A DNA stretch of 64,000 bases from Siderastrea siderea (GCA_964030785.1 OZ034970.1:17728911-17792910), one strand, 5' to 3'; shown: positions 34,254 to 45,474, numbered from the stretch's first letter. A program made the numbers and translations. The notes: generated by a model from the sequence alone, not told the origin.

Positions 34254-35814
34254 TGACTTACGGTCAATGAAAGACTTCCTGGCCTGTGGGTTCTCACGTG
34301 ACGACTTACTACCTGTCAGCCTTGGCTTGTCAGCTGCCAACGGCTCTCCCATCTCTATCGAGGGAGCATTCTTCGCCAAGCTCACAACGAAGCTCCACAA
34401 CGGTGAGGTGACATCATGCCGCCCCATGGTTTACGTCAGCAGCTCTGTCCAAACTATGTACTTATCGTAGGAATCATTGCTCAACCTTGGTATCCTGTCC
34501 AAGGACTTCCCATCGCCCCAGACAGTGGACACGCCAAAGGAGAGTTGCCACACCAGCAACCCCGACACTGTCAATGCCACTTGTGAGCCACCGCCCATCA
34601 ATGCTGTGCGGTCTATCAACGACGGCTGCAGCACAACAGGCGACCAACATGACATCACATGCTCAAGCCCTCAGCGTGACGCCACACCCCCACGCCCCAC
34701 TGAGCAGCCGTTCCCCTGCACTGCAGAAAACAACGGGCTGATGAAAAAGTGGCTACTTCACAGGTATGCCTCCTCCACGTTCAACACGTGCCCTCACCGC
34801 GCATTACCCAGCATGGAGGGTCCACCAATCGAGATTCACGTCGACCCGACCACTACACCAAAGGCATGCCACACCCCGGCCTCTGTGTCCCTACATTGGC
34901 AGCAGCGTGTGTATGAAGACCTCCTGCGAGAGGAGGCTCTTGGTGTCATTGAACGCGTACCATATGGTGAACCTGTGACATGGTGCCACCGAATGGTGAT
35001 CACAAGGAAGCATGATGGCTCCCCTCGTCGCACAGTAGATCTCTCCCCACTGAACAAATTCTGTGAAAGAGAGACATTTGCTACCGAGACACCCTTCCAT
35101 CTTGCACGTCGTATCCCCAAAGACACGTGGAAGACAGTCACGGATGCCTGGAACGGCTATCACAGCGCACCCCTGCGCCAGTCCGCCCGCCACTTGACCA
35201 CCTTCATCACTCCGTTCGGCCGCTGGCGCTACACAAGGGCACCTCAAGGATTCCTCTCGTCGGGAGATGGTTACAACCACCGCTTTGATGCCGTCCTGTC
35301 GACCTTCGAGCGCAAAGAACGCTGCGTCGATGACACTATACACTATGACTCTGACCTCGAGCAGCACTGGTGGAGAATCATCGATTTCCTCACACGTGTA
35401 GGTCAGGCCGGAATTGTGCTAAACCCAGACAAGTTCCAGTTTGCAGAGCGGAGTGTCGATTTTGCAGGATTTAGAGTATCTGACTCCACCATTGAACCAC
35501 TCCCAAAATACCTTGATGCCATCAGAGATTTTCCCTCCCCAACCTCGACAACGGATATTAGAAGTTGGTTTGGCCTAGTCAACCAGGTGGCAAACTATGC
35601 TCAGCTACGTGACATAATGGAGCCGTTCAAGCCCTTCCTCAGTCCCCGCTGCAAGTTCTTGTGGCCCCCTCAATTGGAGGAGGCCTTTCAGTCATCTAAA
35701 GACGCCATCATTAGCGCCATCCGTCAGGGTGTGGAGATCTTCGACATGCATAGACGCACCTGCCTTCGCCCCGACTGGTCCAGGCGTGGCATTGGCTACT
35801 TCCTTCTCCAACAA
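34254..35814 (+). pseudogene. Gypsy protease (truncated) and reverse transcriptase
   Basis: The protease remnant (about 34258-34470) has the middle and end of the fold (CGFSRDDLLPVSLGLSAANG, MVYVSSSVQTMYLS) but no D-T/S-G active site, and a TAG at about 34468. The same frame reopens at 34477 and runs through a Pro/Thr-rich linker into RT: VIERVPYGEPVTWCHRMVI, RRTVDLSPLNKFCERE, APQGFLSSGDGYNHRFD and the catalytic CVDDTIHYDSD, in which Cys replaces the usual Tyr/Phe of the x-V-DD box. Connection and early RNase H follow (FLWPPQLEEAF). The frame is cut at 35814 by a nested insertion and resumes at 36134. Confidence 0.85.
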
Positions 35815-36133
35815 AAGAAGTCTTTCTTACAGCGGTAGTGTGTTATGGAACGGCTTGCCTCTGGAGGTGCGGCAATTGATATCCCCCAGTATATTTAAGG
35901 GAAAATTAAAAGACGTAAATTTCAATTGACAAATAATTTAATTAGCGATATTCTGTTTTTACACACGGCCTCCTTGAAAAGCAGGTGTTTTCTTTTTATC
36001 TTTATTATTTTAGTTTCTTTTATCTTACTTTTCAGATTAGTTAGGAAGTTAGTTTTTTCTATACTTCAATGTAAATGTATACCTGAAGAAAATACCGTGT
36101 TTAAATAAAGTTACCTTACCCTACCTTACCTTA
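35815..36133 (+). mobile_element. Nested LINE 3' end inside the gypsy element
   Basis: 319 bp reading SLSYSGSVLWNGLPLEVRQ and then FKGKLKD, the typical last ~40 residues of a CR1-like LINE ORF2, followed by an AT-rich 3' UTR and a TACCTTACC-type microsatellite tail. It is bracketed by CCAACAA at 35808-35814 and 36134-36140 (7-bp target-site duplication). The surrounding gypsy reading frame is continuous if the insert and one duplication copy are ignored, so this is a strongly 5'-truncated insertion that came after the gypsy element. Confidence 0.9.
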
Positions 36134-36725
36134 CCAACAACACTACTGCTGCCCCTCTGGCATCCCTGACTGCTGCCCTGGGGGACGGCGGATAACCCTG
36201 GCTGGCTCACGGTTCCTGTCCTCTGCGGAACAACGCTACGCGGCCATCGAAGGTGAAGCCCTGGCCGTCGCTTGGGGCCTTGAGCAAACTCGCTACTTCA
36301 CCCAAGGTTGTGATAACCTCGTCGTCGTCACTGATCACAAGCCCTCGGTCAAAATATTTGGCGACCGCACGTTGGACGAGATAACCAACTCCCAACTGTT
36401 CCAACTTAAACAGCGTACCCTTCCCTGGCGCTTCGACATCAAACACCTGCCCGGCAAAACCAACCATGCTGCTGATGCAATGTCCAGGCACCCCTCACCA
36501 TCAGGCTCAGCAAACAGTACTTCCCTTGGAGTGTCCAGCATCCCTGACATAGTAGAATCGGCACTGATGGCGTCCATCCGCCAGGACACTCAGGAACTTG
36601 GTACCATTACATGGTCTCTCCTCGCGCATGAGACAGCCTCAGACATCTCACTGAGTCCACTACTGAAGCTGATCGAACAAGGGGCCCCCAGTCTTGCCCG
36701 CGACAACCCCTCTCTCGCAATGCTA
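36134..36725 (+). pseudogene. Gypsy RNase H domain
   Basis: Continues from the RT region after the nested insert. It shows SSAEQRYAAIEGEALAVAWG, VVVTDHKPSVKIFG and FDIKHLPGKTNHAADAMSRH, all standard RNase H blocks of Ty3/gypsy elements. A single TGA (about 36726) stands between it and the integrase in the same frame; it is one C-to-T change away from CGA. Confidence 0.85.
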
Positions 36726-36728
36726 TGA

Positions 36729-38221
36729 CCCATCTGCGAGTCTGTGTATGCACAGGAGGGTGTCCTTTTGTACCAGGACCGAGTTATAGTCCCCTCGTCC
36801 CTCCGCTCCCGAGTACTGCAGAACCTCCACGCAGCTCACCAAGGAACATCAATGATGGAACAGCGTGCCCGTGCCATAGTTTATTGGCCTGGTATGTCAA
36901 AGGACATCTGCGACACAAGGGACAGATGTGCAGACTGCAACAGAAATGCACCCTCACAGACAGCCACGCCTCCTCTCCCTACCACGTCACCATCAACTCC
37001 ATTTGAAGCCGTGTTTGCTGACTTCTTCACCTACAGCGGCGGCCACTACCTGATAGTCGGTGATCGCCTTTCTGGCTGGGTAGAAGTGTTTGGTTCCCCA
37101 GCGGGCACAACCCTTGCAGGTGCTACTGGCCTCACTCGCCACCTCCGTTCCTTCTTCGCCACGTTTGGCATACCAGAAGAACTTTCCAGTGATGGTGGCC
37201 CAGAATTTACTGCAGGTTGTACAGAGGCCTTCCTCCGCCTCTGGGGAGCCTGTCACGTGTCCTCAGCCCACTTCCCTCAGTCAAATGGCAGAGCAGAGGT
37301 AGCAGTAAAAACAGCCAAGCGCCTTCTAATGTCCAACACTCGCCCAACCGGCAGCCTTGATCATGACCGCTTCCTGCGTGCCATGCTGCAGCTACGCAAC
37401 ACACCCGACCCGGACTGTAACATCTCTCCGGCGCAGACTATTTTTGGCTGTCCCCTACGAGACACACTCTCCTTCGTGAACCGGTTAGAGAAATTCTCGA
37501 ATCCTCATGTACGCCCACTCTGGCGCCAGGCATGGGCTGCCAAGGAACAAGCACTCCGTTCACGGATCACTCGCACCACCGAGACCCTCAAAGAACACTC
37601 ACGACCACTCCCGCCCCTAGCCCTTGGCCAAAAAGTGTTTCTTCAGAACCAGCATGGCACCAGTCCCACCAAATGGGACAGATCAGGGATTGTAGTAGAA
37701 TCCCTAGGCCACGATCAGTACCGGGTAAAGGTAGATGGCTCTGGACGCCTCACATTATGCAAAATTGTTTCCTTCGTGCCTATACCCCGGCATCCCCTTC
37801 CATTGAGCCGCAGCCTATTGCACCACCCTCCCTGTCTACCTCTGTCCGTCCCACTGCGCAGCGGCCACCCCTGCCCCATCGCTCAGCGGAGTCAGGCTCA
37901 CACCCTTCCACGCCTCCACCGCACTGCCAGGAGCAACTCACACCTCTACCTCAAGCACCTGCACCTGCACCCTTTGATGTGTCCTCGGACGGCTCCACAG
38001 CACCCACTACAGCGGGCCCCACATTGGCTGATGACACTCCGTCAGGACATGAGCCGTCGGAGGCCCCCACTTCAGACACTGTACTGGTCCCGCAACCTCA
38101 AGTACCAACGGCACTGTTACCAGAGTCATTGTCACCCCTGCCAGCACCACCACACCCATGTCGTGAACGTCGGCCACCGAAACGGTTTGAACCTGAGACA
38201 GGCACATGGGTACAACGTTGA
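36729..38221 (+). pseudogene. Gypsy integrase with Pro-rich C-terminus
   Basis: The zinc-binding region reads NLHAAHQGTSMM..YWPGMSKDI and CADCNRN (H-H-C-C). The catalytic core carries Asp in VFADFFTYSGG, Asp in SSDGGPEFT and Glu in NGRAEVAVK, so all three catalytic residues are present. A GPY/F-like region (KWDRSGIVVESLGHDQYRV) follows. Near 37760 the frame shifts by one base into the frame that ends at 38221, a long Pro/Ser/Thr-rich tail closing with RRPPKRFEPETGTWVQR. No chromodomain is visible. Confidence 0.85.
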
Positions 38222-38256
38222 GTCCGTCAACCTATGTTAGCCTGTAGCTTTCCGGA

Positions 38257-38267
38257 CTAGGGGGGGA
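38257..38267 (+). other. Polypurine tract
   Basis: CTAGGGGGGA directly before the 3' LTR; the expected plus-strand primer site. Confidence 0.75.
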
Positions 38268-38566
38268 TGCAGAGTTATCTGCTGGTCAACCCGGTACCAG
38301 GACTTCTCTTAAGTAAACTCGCTGACCAGGGACTCACGTGCTCAGCCGAACGAATCGGCCATGTTTATTTTTCGAATGCTGCAAACGATTTGAAGGACTG
38401 AAGCTAGTTATTTCTCGCCTTATGGACTTCTTGTAAGTGTTCTCGCTTCTTTAGATAAATCTATTTGTATTGTATTATGATTTTTGCATTCTTGTTCGAG
38501 TGTAGAATGATTCCTTCATCGTTGACATTAAAGTGAATTTTGCTTATCGAGAAGGCTATTTCTTCA
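38268..38566 (+). repeat. 3' LTR
   Basis: Same length as the 5' LTR with ten substitutions: eight transitions and two transversions. Five of the transitions fall in CpG sites and all five are intact in the 5' LTR. Confidence 0.9.
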
Positions 38567-38571
38567 TAAAA

Positions 38572-39400
38572 AGATCAGTTAACCTGTCCTGCTGTTCAAG
38601 AAGTTAAATCAACTGCCTTGCCCAAATAGGCGAATGTGGAACGACTGAAACATTGAATACGCCCCCTAATGAAATACCCTTTCATTTACCAATTTTATAG
38701 AATAAAAAAACTCTCTTACAGTTACATTGTAAGGGGGTTCATTGTTAAGAGAACATGCATAGTACTGTGCCATAATTTTAAACAATTAGAAAAACACAAA
38801 CAGGTCTCTTATCATACTTTTCATTATGGCCATTTTTAATTAATTTATAATTATACAATTTATCTCTAAACTAAGAGGCCCTTTAAGTATCGTTCCGTCA
38901 GAAAGGATGACTAAAATAATCCTCAAAAATTCCGTGTTTTGTTCAATCGCTGTGCAATTTGGACAATTGCGTGCCTATAAAAGTTCTCTGGCGAGGTTGG
39001 GCTAGGATGCTTCAATGTGGCCTACATGACGCATTCTTCGAAAAACGTGCCTGTCATATTTTTGAGTTTCAAATATGGCGTCCTTCGGGAAGCAATCAAG
39101 ATTCGTCACCGATGACACTTCAAGGGTTTTAGAAATGCTAGACGAAGCAGACAATGAAAATGAATAAATTTCTAGCCATTAGGAGAGTATACTTGATCAT
39201 CAACTCGCAAATGAAAGCGACGAAACGAGGTAAGAAATGACTAAATATTATTGCGTCTGTGACCCTGCGAACACGCACGTGGTCTGAACTACAATGAAAT
39301 GCTTTGAATAGATGTCTGGAATTGTTGAAAAACTGATTCGTATATAAACAGCACTCTTGCAAAATGCAGACATTTACATTTAAACACTATTAAGAGGCGA
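38572..39400. other. No assured gene; short acidic ORF
   Basis: One 30-codon frame from 39075 (MASFGKQSRFVTDDT, ending DEADNENE) is followed in the same frame, past two stops, by ESILDHQLANESDET and a donor-like GAG|GTAAGA near 39230. The acidic style is like the N-terminus of piggyBac-type transposases, but the evidence is weak. Confidence 0.25.
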
Positions 39401-39641
39401 AACATTCTATCTACATGCTGACTTTTATTTCGTTTTAGAATCATTTCGCATTCAAGAACTATCTAGAACAATCTAGAAGTTTTACTGTACCGGTGCAAAC
39501 AGGTTTTCGTAGTTTTTGTGCTTGCGTCAGCTTTTGTGTTCGTCAGTTTTTGTGCTTGCGCCAGATTAAAAGCCTTTTGCTGTTAGTTTGTTGTGTGTGG
39601 TTTCTGGCCGCAGCAGAGCCTTTTTAGCGTGGTTTTCATCA
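39400..39641 (+). repeat. Probable 5' LTR of the copia element (left edge undefined)
   Basis: The stretch just before the primer-binding site has direct repeats (TTTTTGTGCTTGCG twice) and ends TTTTCATCA. The left boundary cannot be set because the 3' LTR is missing from the window. Confidence 0.45.
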
Positions 39642-39655
39642 GGTTATGGGCCCAG
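39642..39655 (+). promoter_or_regulatory. Copia-type primer-binding site
   Basis: GGTTATGGGCCCAG is complementary to the anticodon stem-loop of animal initiator tRNA-Met (CTGGGCCCATAACC). Drosophila copia primes with a tRNA-iMet fragment cut in the anticodon loop; this site implies the same half-tRNA priming here. Confidence 0.75.
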
Positions 39656-39738
39656 AACGTTGCCTCTGCTTTGCCGAAGTCGTTTTCGCATTGAATTGAA
39701 GGTCAGCTTGGACTGTGTTGCCTGGCCTTCATATTAAT

Positions 39739-40925
39739 TTATGCAAACAAAGATGGCGTCCGAGTTGAAAACTGCTGTTGTTCCTTTGAACGGGAAGAAT
39801 TATCCAACATGGAAGGTACAGTGCCGGATGGCTCTGATGAACGAAGGATTATGGAACATTGTTGAAGGTACTGAAGTTGCTCCTGGTCGGGAGAATGATA
39901 GGTAGGCAAAGTTCCTCGCACAAAGAGATCGAACGCTGGAGATAATCATGCTGTCCGTTGAGCCGTCCCTGTTGTACTTGGTTGGAGATCCTGAAGACCC
40001 AGCCGCTGTATGGGGGAAGTTGGCAAACCAATTTCAGAAGAGAACGTGGGCTAACAAGCTGGAACTGCGGCGTAATCTTTTCTCTTTGCAGCTGAAAAAT
40101 GGCGAGTCCGTGCAAGAACACATAAAGGCCATGACCGAGATTTTCGATGGTTTGTTGGTGATTGGAGACCCAATTTCAGAATAGGATCGTGTTGTGCATT
40201 TACTAGCCAGTCTCCCAGACTCGAACAACATGCTGGGTACTGCTCTTGAGGCGAACGTGGAGGTTCCAAGAATTGAAGTGGTCACTGAGCGGTTGCTGCA
40301 TGAAGAATGGAAGCTAAAGGAACGGACAGGTGTTGGTGCAAGCAGTGAGAGAGCAATGACAGGAAAACAGCGACCTAAAGCGAGGGGACCAAAGTGCCAC
40401 CACTGTGGAAAGTTCGGTCATATCCGGCAGAACTGCAATGAATGGATCAAGCTCAGTCAATGCAATGAACGGGTCAGGACCCAGTTTAACACAAGCCAGA
40501 AGGAGACCAGAAACAAGCTGAAGGCAAACAAAGCTGAGGTGAGACGGAGAGACAGCAGCAGTTCAGAGAGTGACTGCATCGGGTTGATGATGAACCACAT
40601 GATGTCGGCAAGTTCTAGCAGCCGAACGAAAGATTGGATTGTGGACTCAGGAGCAACTTGTCACATGTGCAATGATGATAAGCTGTTTGTTAAACTCCGT
40701 AGCCTGAAGCAGCCACTGGAGATCACGCTTGGGGATGGATGCGCAGTGGAAGCGGCAGGGCAAGGAACTGTTGTGTTGGAGATGGCATCGACAAGTGGTA
40801 AAATGAGTAGATGCAAATTACATGAGGTTCTGTATGTGCCTGATCTGTCGTACAACTTGCTCAGCGTGTCAAAAGCAGTGGAAGCTGGGAAGGTGGTTGA
40901 GTTCAGTGAGACGAGTTGTCAATTT
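39739..40925 (+). pseudogene. Ty1/copia gag and protease
   Basis: The start at 39739 (ATGCAAACAAAG) or the in-frame ATG at 39751 opens a UBN2-type gag: VVPLNGKNYPTWKVQCRMAL, then WANKLELRRNLFSLQLKNGE and LLASLPDS. Two in-frame stops (TAG at about 39903 and 40183) interrupt it. A zinc knuckle CHHCGKFGHIRQNC (C-x2-C-x4-H-x4-C) lies near 40400. The protease shows the intact active site WIVDSGATCHM (about 40636-40668) and ends with VLYVPDLSYNLLSVSKA. A one-base loss near 40925 moves the following integrase into another frame. Confidence 0.85.
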
Positions 40926-42205
40926 TGGATGCAAACCAGAAACAGATCACCGTTGCCATGAGGGTAGGGAATCTGTACTACCTGAACTGTCTGACTGATC
41001 GTCAACAAGCCCATGCAGCTGACAACCAAAGCCAACAGACAAAGGAAGACGTGTGGCATCGGTGTTATGGTCATCTTGGAGTACAAAACCTGCAAAAGTT
41101 GGCTAAGGAGGAGCTGGTAGATGGTTTTGATTACAATTCACTGCAAGCCATTAACTTCTGTGAGCCGTGCCTGGAGGGAAAGCAGCACAGAAGAAAATTT
41201 CCGACCGGCAGAGGCAAGCGGTCAGATGAGCCACTGGGCTTGGTACACAGTGATCTATGCGGAAAGATGAATGCAAAGTCCCTGAGTGGAGGTGAATATT
41301 TTCTGACATTCATCGATGACAAGCCTCACTATGTCTGGTTTTACATCTTGAAGCACAAGGACGAGGTTTTCCCGCGTTTTCTTGAGTGGAAAGGTCTAGT
41401 GGAAAGGTCTATGAATCAGAAGTTAAAGGTTCTACGCACTGACAATGGTGGTGAATATGTCTCTGCAGAGTTTCAAAGCTACTTGAAGAAGGAAGGAGTT
41501 CGTCATGAACTGACTGTACCGAAGACTCCTGAGCAGCATGGCGTCGCTGAAAGAATGAACCGAACACTAGTTGAAAGTGTTCGAGCTATGTTCGCTGATG
41601 CGAGGCTGACACACCGGTTCTGGGCAGAAGCATTGTCCACGGCTGTTTACCTTCGCAACCGAAGTCCGACAAAGGCAGTTAAAGGAATGACCCCATTTGA
41701 AGCTTGGACAGGAGAGAAACCAAATGTAGAGCACCTGAGAGTTTTTGGATGTGCGGCATATGCCCATGTAGCCAAAGACGAGCGGAAGAAACTTGACAAG
41801 AAATCCAGGAAGTGCGTTCTTCTGGGCTATGGCACTGAGACAAAGGGATACCGGCCATATGACCTAGAGTGTGCTGAAGTCTTCTACAGTCGGGATGTAG
41901 TATTCAATGAATCCAGTCCTGGAATTGAGGTGCCAAGCGAAGAAGAAAAGAAGAATGAGACACCGTATGTGGAATTTGATAGTCTTCCTGATCAAAATCC
42001 TGACGATCAACCAGTTGCCAATGAGACAACAGAGCCGGTACTGTCAAGCCCAGAAAGGGAGAGAAGGCCACCTGACTACTATGGAGAATGGGCAACTATC
42101 ACAAGCACTGACTTAAATGAGCCGAAGACTGTCAAAGAAGCACTAGCCAGTCCAGACAAAGCTAAGTGGATGACTGCGATGGACAGGGAACTGGAATCCC
42201 TTTGA
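40926..42205 (+). pseudogene. Ty1/copia integrase
   Basis: The zinc-binding domain is WHRCYGHLGVQNLQKLA..CEPCLEGKQ (H-H-C-C). The catalytic core has Asp in VHSDLCGKM, Asp in RTDNGGEYVS and Glu in EQHGVAERMNRTLVE; all three acids are present. FWAEALSTAVYLRNRSPTKA and LRVFGCAAYAHV follow, the standard order for copia elements. A linker and the start of RT continue to a TGA at about 42203 (after MDRELESL). The frame here is otherwise open for 429 codons. Confidence 0.9.
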
Positions 42206-43308
42206 ATAAATGATGTCTGGGACTTGGTGGAACTGCCAAAGGACCGAAAAGCAGTTGGGAGCAAGTGGACGTTTAAGCTCGAGATGAATGCTGATGGATC
42301 AGTTGAACGGTACAAAGCTCGGCTTGTAGCACAGGGTTTCACTCAGAAGTTCGGAGTTGATTACGATGAGAAATTTTGTCTGGTTGTCCATTTTGGATCA
42401 CTTCGAACTGTCATTGCATTAGCTATGCAGAATGGCCTGAAATTGCATCAGATGGATGTTGCAACTGCTTTGCTGAATGGCGAACTGAAAGAAGAGGTGT
42501 ACATGAAACAGCCAGAGGGTTTTGTCACCAAGGGCCAAGAACATTTGGTCTGCAGGCTGAAACGAAGTATCTATGGCTTGAAGAAGTCATCAAGATGCTG
42601 GAATACCGTGCTGGACAAAAAGTTGAAGAAAATGGGTTTTGTGCAGACAGAGAGCGACCCATGCATTTATGTGGCTACAGAAGGAGAGATGTTCGTAATT
42701 GCAGTCCATGTTGACGACATTGTGTTGGCCACTAAGAGTGACGAGCGGATGGTGGAAGTCAAGAAAGGTCTCGCTGAGGGGTTCGAAGGCAAGGACATGG
42801 GGGAGCTGCATCATTTCCTGGGTGTCAAGGTGATTCAGAATCCACAAACTGCAGAAGTTTGGATCGTTCAAGAAGCTTTTGCCCAAAGAGTCCTACAGAA
42901 ATTTGGAATGGAGAATGCCAAACCAATTAACACACCAGTAGATGCCAGCTCGAAACTCGTTAAGACGACCAAGAACTGTGAGGGTGTGGATCAAGCCCAG
43001 TTTCAATCGGCAGTTGGAAGGCTGCTGTACCTGTCAATAATGACAAGACCAGATATTACGTATGCTGTTAGCAATGTGGCCAAGTTTTGTGTCAACCCTT
43101 CCAAACAAAACTGGATTGCTGTTAAACGGATTATGCGCTACTTGAAGGGCACGTTGTTCCTGGGTCTCCTTTGCAGGAAAGATGGATCAAGTGACTGTGT
43201 TGGATACTCTGATGCTGACTGGGCCAGAGACACAGATGATCGCAAATCAACGTCAGGGTACATGTTCCAGATCAGTGGTGCAGTAATCAGCTGGCTGCAC
43301 AAATTAAC
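42206..43308 (+). pseudogene. Ty1/copia reverse transcriptase and truncated RNase H
   Basis: After the TGA the same frame continues: GSKWTFKLEMNADGSVERYK, ARLVAQGFTQKFGVDYDEKF, QMDVATALLNGELKEEVYMK, SIYGLKKSSRCWN and the catalytic HVDDIVLATKS (His in place of the usual Tyr). The RNase H start (VGYSDADWARDTDDRKSTSG) is present, but the reading breaks off after ISWLHK at about 43305, where minus-strand transposase sequence begins. The RNase H end and the 3' LTR are therefore gone. Confidence 0.9.
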
Positions 43309-45011
43309 ACTATATTGGTAGCATTATGCCACTCAGTGGCAGGGATGATACCTTTCAATAAGTTTTTTATTTGTTCCATTTTTCGGTCGACATGGATTCG
43401 TACTGCAGCGATTCGCCTTGTTTCCTCAACTTCCTGTCTTGAAAGCTGTCTGTTTGAGTCTCGCTTTGGGGGCATGTTTAAGGAAACATCCAAAGGATCC
43501 AATAAGTCCTGAATTAAAAACCCCTTCTCTGCCATCACACTGTCACCTGGTTCAAGTAGATTCAGTAAACGTCACCAAAATGCCCTTATTAGGTTAATTT
43601 TTTCAATAGGCGCAATTCCTTAATGGGATCCTCGGATTCTCACACAAACACTTTTCCTACCAAAATGAAGCCTAGTAAATGCCCAACAAGAGAAAAAGGG
43701 GGGAGGAGTGAAAGCAAAAGATAAAAGACAAGGGGGCAGTGAAACGGGTATTAGGGAATTTTTTGAAACTCTCAGGCATATTGGCTTGAATTACATCTCT
43801 AGTTGGCCACACAATTAAATTCTTAAGATGGGTGGGAAGCACATTGTACGATGTAATAAGAACCCAAGAAACTGTGTTCACCGAAACACAGGATCTTTGT
43901 GCTAAGTCCTGTTGCAGCAGTCCAAGCCTGAGCCTCATGAAGACCATTAAATATTCATCCACAAGTCGCATCTTTCTTTTAGGGCCTGGGTTCTGTTTAA
44001 CTTCATTTTCCAAATAAGGTTTTTCCTTTAGTGAATCCTTTCTATTCCAGTAATTTAGCGTTCCAGCTAATGTTAACATGCTGTTAAAAATCACCATAAA
44101 TGTACCAAAATTTACTAATCCAGTGTAAAACCTTGTTTTCTCATCATCTCCTTGAAGATCTTCAGCAGCTAGCAACGGAGGGTTCACCTGTACACCGACT
44201 TCTTTCATTTCAACTTTAGTTTGAACTTCGCTGTCAACAGAACTGGAACAAACCTGAACACCTGTATCCCTTGATCCATCCCTAAACAAATCTTCAGAGG
44301 CAACTTTACAAGGCTCGGTACGAATATAGTCATGGAAACAGTGAGGGAAGTTGTTTGCTTTACTTCTTCCAGTGAACCTTCCAAATTTATCTCTGAATTG
44401 ATACCTCTACTTACTGTTGAATGCAACACTGCTTCTCCTTGTGTTCTGTCGGGTAAAGGACGTTTTTGAACAGGAGATTCCAGCTTTGGCTTTGAAGGGA
44501 ATAACGTTGGAAACTGACACCACGGCTTCGGCCCATTTCTACCTTCGAAGTGTAAGCTGGAGACCCGCGTTCCAGGCTTTGGAGAAAAAGTTTTTCGAAC
44601 ATTTTGCAGTTTTGCTGTCCAAAGCCTTGTTGCTTTCGTGTCTTTTGGAAGTCTGTGAAGTTGCACCTTCTTCCCATCAACGATTTTCCCTTTAACTGTG
44701 GCAAAGGGGTACACAGCAATACAGAAATCCTGTGGGAACTGTTTTTTTTTTCGGATTTCCTTCTTCCAGCTGATTTGTTTTACCCATGTTGAAATTGTAC
44801 TTACCATAACCTCACTTCCGCGCAAAGCTTTCCCAGTCTTCTTTGCGTTGCAATTATCTTGGGAAAGGACTATTAATCCGGATACCAAAGTTCTGACCTT
44901 TGGAGTACCACAACTCTTGCAGAAACTGTCATCATTCAGTATAGTATTGTAAGACAAAGAAAAATCACCTGTGTGTGTTACCTCGACACAGGCCTCAATT
45001 ACAACGAACAC
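43287..45011 (-). pseudogene. THAP / DDE_Tnp_4-type (Harbinger-like) transposase remnant
   Basis: In minus-strand order, 45011-44205 contains a THAP-like domain (VQLHRLPKDTKATRLWTAKL, then SSLHFEGRNGPKPWC and FPTLFP), with Ser in the usual 'C-S-HF' position, so the C2CH zinc site is damaged. 44289-43672 (frameshifted) holds the helix-turn-helix lead-in (DEYLMVFMRLRLGLLQQDLA, VSVNTVSWVL) and ends at FKKFPNTR. Then a 172-bp foreign repeat intervenes. 43565-43287 carries the C-terminal part (LLEPGDSVMAEKGFLIQDLL, ETRRIAAVRIHV). The first catalytic Asp region and the core after it are missing, so it cannot be active. Confidence 0.7.
43571..43742 (+). repeat. 172-bp repeat, copy 1
   Basis: ACGTCACCAAAATGCCC to GGGGGCAGTGAAAC, about 95% identical to 45475-45648 in the same orientation. 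It occupies the position of the missing catalytic core in the THAP-type transposase. Confidence 0.85.
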
Positions 45012-45109
45012 ATCACTAAGACAGAATTAGCGATCCTTTGGATAGGAAAATGCTTGTGATACTAATGAATACCTTTGTTTTAAATTACTGTACTGCTCAA
45101 CTACTGTTT

Positions 45110-45470
45110 GAAGCAAAACCAGTAACAGCAATGTCAATAAGTTTCAAAAAGTGCAAAACTTTGCTGGCCAAATTACTCTGGGCCTTAGAAAGTATGATCA
45201 TATTTCTGAAGGGCTGAGATAATTGAACTGGCTTCCTATTAAAGAGACTCATATTGAATGATGAAACTATGATGCACATTATTATTAGTGCATCAACAAT
45301 TTTGCTCCAGACTATCTAACTTAGAAATAAGTTCAAACTAGGTTCCCATGTTCACGACAGACAAACTCGATCGTTTGATAACATGGAGATACCCTATTCC
45401 ACCTATCAACTGATCAGCATTCCTTTGCCTACAGAGGAGCAAAATTCTGGAACTCCTAAAGCAGCAATCT
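45110..45470 (+). pseudogene. C-terminal RT fragment of a CR1-like LINE
   Basis: A broken frame reads NFAGQITLGLRKYDHISEGL, LNWLPIKE and FAYRGAKFWNS, blocks that follow each other in the C-terminal part of CR1/Jockey-like ORF2 proteins. There are several stops and frameshifts. It directly abuts the second copy of the 172-bp repeat. Confidence 0.65.
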
Positions 45471-45474
45471 TACG

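Larger units (their letters stand above)
33037..38566 (+). mobile_element. Complete Ty3/gypsy LTR retrotransposon with nested LINE tail
   Basis: Two 299-bp LTRs (33037-33335 and 38268-38566), each TG..CA, flank gag, protease, RT, RNase H and integrase in Ty3/gypsy order. A 5-bp target-site duplication TAAAA lies at 33032-33036 and 38567-38571. A G-rich polypurine tract (CTAGGGGGGA, 38257-38266) precedes the 3' LTR. The LTRs differ at ten positions. Coding lesions are a 4-bp duplication and a later frameshift in gag, loss of the protease active site, a stop in the protease-RT region, a 319-bp LINE insertion, a TGA before integrase and a frameshift after it. No envelope gene or chromodomain was seen. 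Confidence 0.95.

Noticed and set aside
37532..37770. Second long frame inside the integrase region
   Set aside because: Shadow of the integrase frame up to about 37760; only the part after the frameshift is the true C-terminal tail.
39075..39230. Exon 1 of a piggyBac transposase
   Set aside because: Only an acidic N-terminal style and a donor-like site; two in-frame stops and no downstream transposase domain.
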